From NCBI RefSeq assembly GCF_002443295.1, contig NZ_BAOS01000013.1:1-64000 (forward strand): a stretch of 64,000 nt of DNA, given 5' to 3'. This DNA comes from Candidatus Scalindua japonica. GTDB lineage: Bacteria > Planctomycetota > Brocadiia > Brocadiales > Scalinduaceae. A model generated the notes under the pieces. It did no database searches, was not told where the DNA came from, and worked only from the letters and a program-made list of their open reading frames with translations. The first letter of the stretch is position 1. Each line of letters begins with the position of its first letter. A program made the translations under genes and the position numbers. Shown here in pieces: positions 58,882 through 64,000 of the stretch.

Positions 58882-59343
58882 TTGAGGAGAAAAGATAAGG
58901 AGGTTGCAAACGATACTGAGGTAGAAGAGTTCCTGTCGAGTGCTTTAGTTGGAAGGTTGGGTACATGCTTCAATAATATACCGTACATTACACCTGTCAA
59001 TTTTGTATATATTAATAATAAAATATACTTTCACAGCGCCCATGAAGGCCGCAAGATTGAAAACATAAAACACAATCGACAAGTCTGCTTTGAGACAGAC
59101 GAAATGATATCAATTATTCCCGGAATGCGCATGCCATGTGGGTCCAGAACCAGGTATAAAAGCGTAATAGCATTTGGTGTCATAAGAGTAGTTATTGATA
59201 TAGATGAAAAAACGGACGCCTTAAACAAACTTATTGAGAAATACGCGCCCGAGGCACCGAGACTCCCCCACTCTTCAGACGCAGCAAGAAGAACAAATGT
59301 ACTCGTAGTTGATGTGGAAGAGATTACAGCAAAACAGGGCTGA
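58882..59343 (+). CDS. Pyridoxamine 5'-phosphate oxidase-like FMN protein
   Basis: The 153-residue reading from TTG 58882 (LRRKDKEVANDTEVEEFL) matches the family length and start. GGAAA lies about 9 bases upstream. The frame is open to GTG 58738, but those 48 codons lie in a GC-rich repeat and are unrelated. It has the split-barrel signatures LGRLGTC-type (here VGRLGTCFNNIPYITPVNFV) and GRKIENIKHNRQVCFETD. The NimA/heme-utilisation-like branch is possible. It is monocistronic downstream of aroF. Confidence 0.82.
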   Translation: MRRKDKEVANDTEVEEFLSSALVGRLGTCFNNIPYITPVNFVYINNKIYFHSAHEGRKIENIKHNRQVCFETDEMISIIPGMRMPCGSRTRYKSVIAFGVIRVVIDIDEKTDALNKLIEKYAPEAPRLPHSSDAARRTNVLVVDVEEITAKQG

Positions 59344-59346
59344 ATC

Positions 59347-59499
59347 CGTAATTACCCAACAAGTTGAGGAAAATCATAATTTTATGGTCACCCCTTTTCC
59401 CCTCCTTCCCCTTCGGACACGCACAGGGAGGGAATTAAAGTCCTCGGTATTTTTTGTCCGGGAAAGAGGAGGCTTTTCTTAATTTATTGGGTAATTACG
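59347..59499. mobile_element. MITE-like element with 13-bp perfect terminal inverted repeats
   Basis: CGTAATTACCCAA (59347-59359) and TTGGGTAATTACG (59487-59499) are exact inverted copies, and imperfect complementarity extends to about 26 bp. The 153-bp body contains CCCCTTTTCCCCTCCTTCCC and smaller internal inverted repeats such as CGGACA/TGTCCG, and has no ORF. No clear target-site duplication is seen. This is the structure of a miniature inverted-repeat element, inserted 3 bp after the stop of the FMN-protein gene. Confidence 0.65.
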
Positions 59500-59778
59500 C
59501 AAACTCTTTACATTTCACATAATTCCTCTATCTTAATTGCCACAATTCTACTATAATATAAAACTTTTATTCTCAGAAGCGTTATAATACGATGGTTGGT
59601 ATGGGCAAGCTGGTTTGTCTGTGTTAAAGTAATTTTCACGCTTGTTTGGAATGCCAGAATTATCACACAGGCAGTAAAACGAGTGTTACAAATTAAAATA
59701 TTAATAGTGATAATTCGTGAGAAGTTTAAACTATATTAGAAAACACGTGATTAACGTGAAAGAACAGGAGAAAATATA
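59500..59778. other. Intergenic region upstream of dapL
   Basis: AT-rich with no ORF. It should hold the dapL promoter. A phrase near 59600 (atgggcaagctggtttgtct) faintly resembles part of the GC-rich segment at 58740-58820. Confidence 0.4.
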
Positions 59779-61005
59779 ATGGTAAAAAGAAACGAAAATA
59801 TTGCAAAATTACAGGCGGGGTATCTGTTTCCTGAAATAGGAAGACGTAAAAAAGCACTTTTGGAAAAAGAGCCGGATGCGAAACTGATTAGCCTTGGAAT
59901 CGGCAACACTACTGAAGCGCTGAGCACACATATCGTTGAAGGACTTCATAAAGAAGTAACCAGGCTTGGTACATCTGAAGGTTATACAGGCTATGATGAC
60001 GATGCACAAGCCCAGGCTTTTTTAGACAAATTAAAGACAAGAATTTCAAACAATTGGTATAACGGCATTATAAGCCCTGAAGAGATCATTGTTTCAGATG
60101 GATCAAAACCTGATTGCGGAAGGCTGTTCTTCCTTTTTGGCAATAATGTATCAGTTGCTGTCCAGGACCCCGCGTATCCGGTATATGTAGATGGATCAGT
60201 AATGATTGGAGCAACCGGGAATTATAACTCTGACACAGAAGAGTTTGATGGTATAGAGTATATGAGGTGTACCGAAGAGAATGATTTCTTTCCTGATTTA
60301 TCAAAAGTCAAAAGAACTGATTTGATTTATATATGTTCACCTAACAACCCTACAGGCGCTGTTGCAACAAAAAAGGAACTTAAAGAGCTGGTTGATTTTG
60401 CGAGAAAAAACAGATCAATAATTATCTTTGATGCTGCATATTCCGAATTTATTAGAGAAAAAGGCCTGCCAAGATCAATCTTCGAAATTGAAGGTGCCAG
60501 GGAATGTGCTATTGAGGTCAGTTCCCTGTCAAAACCTGCGGGGTTTACAGGTGTAAGGCTTGGCTGGACAATTGTCCCAAAAGAGTTGAAATTTGATGAT
60601 GGACAGAGCGTAGGTAAAGACTGGCAGAGAGTAGTAGGTACGCTATTTAATGGTTCATCAAATATTGCTCAATGGGGAGCGATTGCAGCACTATCAGAAA
60701 CCGGGCTCTCTGAAATAAAGGAAACAGTAAATTATTATATGGAAAATGCTAAAATCATAAAAAATGGATTAGACGGGTTGGGTATAAAAACATTTGGAGG
60801 AGTCAATTCCCCTTACATCTGGGCAGCCTTTCCCGGTAAAAAGTCATGGGATGTTTTTGAAGATATCCTGACCAAAGCACATGTTGTAACAACACCTGGC
60901 GCAGGGTTTGGCAAGGCCGGCGAAGGATTTGTCAGATTTTCAGCATTTGGAAAAACCAGCGATATTAAAGAAGCGGTTAAGAGATTACAGGAAAATTTAA
61001 AATAA
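59779..61005 (+). CDS. dapL: LL-diaminopimelate aminotransferase
   Basis: DapL converts tetrahydrodipicolinate directly to LL-DAP, feeding lysine and peptidoglycan. The 408-residue PLP protein has YLFPEIGRRKKAL, LISLGIGNTTEAL, GYTGYDDDAQAQAF, SDGSKPDCGRL, YICSPNNPTGAVATKKEL, IIFDAAYSEFI and the PLP lysine in SLSKPAGFTGVRLGWT (about residue 250). These fit the DapL1-type family rather than generic aspartate aminotransferase. Together with alr this supports peptidoglycan synthesis. Confidence 0.93.
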   Translation: MVKRNENIAKLQAGYLFPEIGRRKKALLEKEPDAKLISLGIGNTTEALSTHIVEGLHKEVTRLGTSEGYTGYDDDAQAQAFLDKLKTRISNNWYNGIISPEEIIVSDGSKPDCGRLFFLFGNNVSVAVQDPAYPVYVDGSVMIGATGNYNSDTEEFDGIEYMRCTEENDFFPDLSKVKRTDLIYICSPNNPTGAVATKKELKELVDFARKNRSIIIFDAAYSEFIREKGLPRSIFEIEGARECAIEVSSLSKPAGFTGVRLGWTIVPKELKFDDGQSVGKDWQRVVGTLFNGSSNIAQWGAIAALSETGLSEIKETVNYYMENAKIIKNGLDGLGIKTFGGVNSPYIWAAFPGKKSWDVFEDILTKAHVVTTPGAGFGKAGEGFVRFSAFGKTSDIKEAVKRLQENLK

Positions 61006-61038
61006 TTTAGTATATGCATCTGATGTAATATTATTAAC

Positions 61039-61108
61039 CCTTCGACTCCGCTCAGGATGACATCATCCTGAGCGCTCTAAATATTGTCATCCTGAGCGGA
61101 GTCGAAGG
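61039..61108. repeat. 24-bp perfect palindrome pair (repetitive extragenic element)
   Basis: CCTTCGACTCCGCTCAGG begins one 24-base arm (61039-61062), and the exact complement ends at 61108 (61085-61108), with a 22-base spacer that repeats part of the arm. This motif is a well-known dispersed repeat in many environmental bacterial genomes. It lies between dapL and trpS and may act as a terminator-like hairpin; a short T-run follows. Confidence 0.85.
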
Positions 61109-61188
61109 ATTGTTTTTTGTCGTAAAGCGACCAAACTTACTCCCCCTTAAAAGGGATTCATGAAATTTGTGTCATATAATACTAAAAA

Positions 61189-62166
61189 ATGAAAAAACGA
61201 TTATTCAGTGGTATCCAACCAAGCGGTGAAGTCCACATTGGGAACTATCTGGGCGCAATTAAGAACTGGATAAGTCTACTTGATGACTACGACTGTATTT
61301 TTTCGATTGTAGACTATCATGCAATAACGGTAGAGTATAGTCCCGGCGTAATGCAGGAGAGGATCATAAATGCAGCCGCTACAAACATTGCTGCAGGCCT
61401 GGATACAGACCGTTGCATTATCTTTGTACAATCCCAGGTACCCGAACACACAGAGTTAACGTGGGTACTGAACACGCTGACACCAATGGGAATTCTTGAA
61501 AGAATGACTCAATTCAAGGATAAAGCACAACAGAACGAAAAGAATATCAATGTGGGACTGTTTGACTATCCTGTACTTCAGACCGCTGACATCCTGTTGT
61601 ATAAGGGTCAGGCAGTACCTGTTGGCGAAGACCAGGTCCAACACATTGAGTTGTCACGTGAAATAGCAAGAAAGTTTAATACAAGATATGGAGAACTGTT
61701 CCCCGAACCACAACACATCCTTTCAAACGCACCCAGAATCATGGGGCTGGACGGTAAGAATAAGATGAGTAAAAGCATGAACAACTACATATCTCTTATC
61801 GAAAAACCTGATGCCATCTGGAAAAAATTATCAAGGGCCGTAACCGATGAAAACAGGAAAAGAAGAGACGATCCGGGAAACCCTGATATCTGCAATGTCT
61901 ACACCCTGCACAAATATTTCTCAACAGATTCAGAACTGGACAGAATAAATAAACAATGCAGGTCTGCAGAGATAGGCTGTGTTGATTGTAAAAAAATACT
62001 ATCAGAGAACATGGTCAAGGAACTTGAACCAATCAGAGAAAAGAGCTTAGAACTGATCAACAACCCTGTCAGTGTAATGGATACCCTTAATGCTGGCGCC
62101 GAGAAATGCCGGAAAATTGCTAAAGAAACAATGAGCGAAGTAAGATCATTGATGGGCTTGAGATAA
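61189..62166 (+). CDS. trpS: Tryptophanyl-tRNA synthetase
   Basis: TrpRS charges tRNA-Trp. The 325-residue class-I synthetase has the HIGH-type motif in FSGIQPSGEVHIGNYLGAI, AADILLYKGQAVPVGEDQ-like tryptophan-binding sequence (here TADILLYKGQAVPVGEDQVQ), and the KMSKS motif in GKNKMSKSMNNYI. Length is normal. It is transcribed alone after the palindrome and converges with the coiled-coil gene 6 bp beyond its stop. Confidence 0.96.
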   Translation: MKKRLFSGIQPSGEVHIGNYLGAIKNWISLLDDYDCIFSIVDYHAITVEYSPGVMQERIINAAATNIAAGLDTDRCIIFVQSQVPEHTELTWVLNTLTPMGILERMTQFKDKAQQNEKNINVGLFDYPVLQTADILLYKGQAVPVGEDQVQHIELSREIARKFNTRYGELFPEPQHILSNAPRIMGLDGKNKMSKSMNNYISLIEKPDAIWKKLSRAVTDENRKRRDDPGNPDICNVYTLHKYFSTDSELDRINKQCRSAEIGCVDCKKILSENMVKELEPIREKSLELINNPVSVMDTLNAGAEKCRKIAKETMSEVRSLMGLR

Positions 62167-62172
62167 ATTCAT

Positions 62173-63792
62173 TCATAACTTATTTATATTGTAAATACGA
62201 TTTGCCAGTTGTTTTGCCCGCATACCATGAATTGAGATTAAATGCCATTCCTTGAGGTTACCAATGCGCAATATTTTATTCTTCTTATATGCTAACCCAA
62301 GAAAATTACCGCTCAGATCTACAATCTGGTCACCTTTTACAATATACTCGGCATAATTGCGTGTACCACGAAACCCCTCATTATCAAAAAACAATTCATC
62401 CTCAGTTATCATTAACAGTCTATCTCTTTTGAATACAAAATAATCTTCACTGACTCCACGAATTCTGTCCATAACACCTAATCGTTTATGATTACGTAAC
62501 GAAAACAGCACAGGCATATATGAAGTGAAAACAGATGCTTTGTCAATAGGCAAACAATGTTTAATCTCTTCACTGATTACCAACGCTGCTATCTTAACCT
62601 TGCCTGGTTTAACAAATAACTTTGTAACCGGTTTGTCATTGACCGATATTTTATAGGTGGCATTATTACTATACGATGTTGAAGGGTCCAGCCCTATCTG
62701 GTCTAATAGCGTGAATAGTACATATTCATCTCCCATCTTAACAGGTATCCCCTGCATGGTTATCACTTTATAACTCCCCTTAGAGCCGATTGTTATGGTA
62801 AATGTAACCAGTTTGTCTAATATGTTTTCACTGTACGCGCTATCAGCTGGTTGAATAATACTTTGGATTTTTGATTTTACTTTCGCGGTCTCTCCTTCAG
62901 CAATACTGGCGATTTTTAAAGCTTTTGCTTCGGCCTCCCTGGCTATACCGGCTTTTTTTAATGCAATCTCTTTCTGGTTATTGGCTTGTTCCGCTAAGTT
63001 GAGAGCGATCGTTTCATTTTCACTGGCTTTTGCAGCATTTAACCGCTCTTCCTCGGCAATTTTACGTGCAATCTCTTCGCTTTTTCTCGCCTCCTTCTCC
63101 TTTAATCTGGCCTCCTTTGCCAACTTAAGTGCATCCTCTTCCCTCTTCCTGGCCTCATCTGCTCTCTTTTTAGCCTCTTCCGCTTTCAATCGTAACATCT
63201 TAGCAACTGCGAGGGCTTTCTGTTTATCCTCTTTTGTCTTTTCTGCCTCAGTTTTTACATTTTTTACAATTTGCAATGCGTGCTGTTCTTGTTTCGTGGC
63301 TTTTTCCAGGGCTACTTGCAACTGGCCTAAAGATTTTAACGCCTGCTGCTCTCTCTCCCTGGCCTTTTCTGATTCTGCTTGTGACTCTTTTACGATTTTC
63401 TGTGTTTTCTCTTCATTCTCCCGAGACTTTAGCAATAACTTACTAAACTCTTCCTTTTCACTGATAACCTTTGACAATTTTGTTTCAACCTTTGCAACCT
63501 TTTCCTTCTCAACCTTTACCAATTGCCTGATTTTTTTGGCCTCAGCTTTGGCATACAACGTTGATTGAATGGCTTTCTCCCTTTCCTTATCCAATGCGGA
63601 AATTTCATTCTTTAGTTCCAGGACCTGTGCGTGAGATTTTTCCGATTCTTGTTCAGCCTGGATCTTCGACTCTTTTAGCTTGTTATAATCATCAACGGTT
63701 AAATAACTGTTATGAAACGGATTTACCTGGCTGAGGGTAGTCAGGTAAAGAATCAGAAAGATATCACACATACCAACAAGAAATATTCTCAT
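62173..63792 (-). CDS. Exported or anchored coiled-coil protein
   Basis: The 539-residue protein has an N-terminal hydrophobic segment (about residues 3-20), a very long charged coiled coil (about 35-310; Ala/Glu/Lys-rich, such as KLAKEARLKEKEARKSEEIA), and a C-terminal globular region of about 215 residues. The latter contains GIPVKMGDEYVLF, KPVTKLFVKPGKVKIA and VDLSGNFLGLAYKKNK; the last looks a little like the end of trypsin-like domains, but the catalytic residues are not evident. AGAGG lies 9 bases upstream of ATG 63792. It is 6 bp downstream of the partial membrane gene, so the two form one operon. Function is unknown. Confidence 0.75.
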   Translation of the reverse strand: MRIFLVGMCDIFLILYLTTLSQVNPFHNSYLTVDDYNKLKESKIQAEQESEKSHAQVLELKNEISALDKEREKAIQSTLYAKAEAKKIRQLVKVEKEKVAKVETKLSKVISEKEEFSKLLLKSRENEEKTQKIVKESQAESEKAREREQQALKSLGQLQVALEKATKQEQHALQIVKNVKTEAEKTKEDKQKALAVAKMLRLKAEEAKKRADEARKREEDALKLAKEARLKEKEARKSEEIARKIAEEERLNAAKASENETIALNLAEQANNQKEIALKKAGIAREAEAKALKIASIAEGETAKVKSKIQSIIQPADSAYSENILDKLVTFTITIGSKGSYKVITMQGIPVKMGDEYVLFTLLDQIGLDPSTSYSNNATYKISVNDKPVTKLFVKPGKVKIAALVISEEIKHCLPIDKASVFTSYMPVLFSLRNHKRLGVMDRIRGVSEDYFVFKRDRLLMITEDELFFDNEGFRGTRNYAEYIVKGDQIVDLSGNFLGLAYKKNKILRIGNLKEWHLISIHGMRAKQLANRIYNINKL

Positions 63793-63798
63793 AATAAT

Positions 63799-64000
63799 TT
63801 ATACCTCTTCAACAAAACCTGGAGTTGACGTATCCGGCAGAGGAACAATAATGGTAAATTTCGCGAATAAATGTAATAAAATACCGGATATAGTAGTAAT
63901 ATATGCCAATGGAGCAGATAGAGAACCTGTCATAAACTGAGTTAAGCAGACACCCAACAAAGACCCTAACAACCCAAGGTACATCGGCATCTCACAAAGA
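63799..64000 (-). CDS. Partial membrane protein at the window edge
   Basis: The C-terminal 66 codons visible run to the right edge without a stop upstream, so the ATG at 63990 need not be the start. Two hydrophobic helices are seen: YLGLLGSLLGVCLTQFM and PLAYITTISGILLHLFAKF. The GLLGSLLGV pattern recalls the conserved helix of MotA/TolQ/ExbB-type channel proteins, but too little is visible to decide. Its stop lies 6 bp before the coiled-coil gene, which is presumably its partner. Confidence 0.5.
   Translation of the reverse strand, partial: LCEMPMYLGLLGSLLGVCLTQFMTGSLSAPLAYITTISGILLHLFAKFTIIVPLPDTSTPGFVEEV

Overview
The window is AT-rich (roughly 38-40 % G+C by eye) Gram-negative chromosome. 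Several features together suggest a planctomycete, most plausibly an anammox-type Brocadiales such as a Scalindua-like organism. These are an outer-membrane lipid-transport set (mlaC, an MMPL/RND permease, mlaA), Kdo synthesis (kdsB), the futalosine menaquinone route (mqnA/mqnC), LL-diaminopimelate aminotransferase, a four-haem c-type cytochrome with a 5'-nucleotidase-like domain, DUF1573 and DUF1566 proteins, and CsrA. The taxon is inferred from gene content; no 16S or diagnostic anammox gene lies here. I saw no tRNA, rRNA operon, CRISPR array, intact transposase or prophage.

Layout. (a) 1-2150 is a small accessory edge: a broken AbiEi-like fragment, a DUF4238 protein lacking a normal start, and two unknown small genes. 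(b) 2172-14819 holds purD, a Cache-domain membrane sensor, the mlaC-RND-mlaA lipid set on the minus strand, mqnA-mqnC, and a duplicated DUF1566 exported protein. (c) 15118-25568 is a forward housekeeping run: alr, dnaG, rpoD, a zinc-ribbon coiled-coil protein, the RNase P RNA gene with a clear terminator, a PpiC/SurA-type foldase, kdsB, pyrG and a DUF1844 protein. (d) 25573-35319 has two overlapping half-ferritin-like small genes, an NCS2 permease, a VWA/TSP3/OmpA lipoprotein gene split by three single-base indels, eno-ftsB-proA, csrA, a DUF362 ferredoxin and a nitroreductase. (e) 35605-38066 holds an IspH joined to a UbiA-like membrane domain, and a DUF502 protein. (f) 38087-52357 is a 14-kb glycogen island. 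On the minus strand galT, a cytosolic PAS-GAF histidine kinase, a single-domain response regulator and glgC appear to form one operon. Divergently, glgB, a GH57/DUF3536 enzyme, malQ, glgP and glgA cover branching, synthesis and breakdown. (g) 52680-64000 contains TPR, cytochrome and DUF1573 genes on the minus strand, then a PQQ-propeller gene with aroF, an FMN-binding protein, a MITE-like element, dapL, trpS, and a coiled-coil protein downstream of a partial membrane gene.

How the parts fit. glgC makes ADP-glucose, glgA polymerises it, glgB branches it, and glgP/malQ/GH57 mobilise it. The soluble kinase and output-less regulator between galT and glgC are the obvious candidates for coupling this to a cytosolic signal. 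eno, aroF, mqnA/C, ispH and the UbiA-like domain link carbon flow to chorismate, quinone and isoprenoid synthesis.

Points of most interest: the IspH-UbiA fusion, the sensor pair inside the glycogen operon, the tandem half-ferritin genes, the minimal Mla-like set with an acidic insert in its RND permease, the triple indels in the VWA-OmpA gene, a PQQ-propeller relic, a 153-bp MITE-like element with 13-bp perfect terminal repeats, and a GC-rich 20-mer found twice. I did not find a clear-cut new multi-gene defence or metabolic system.
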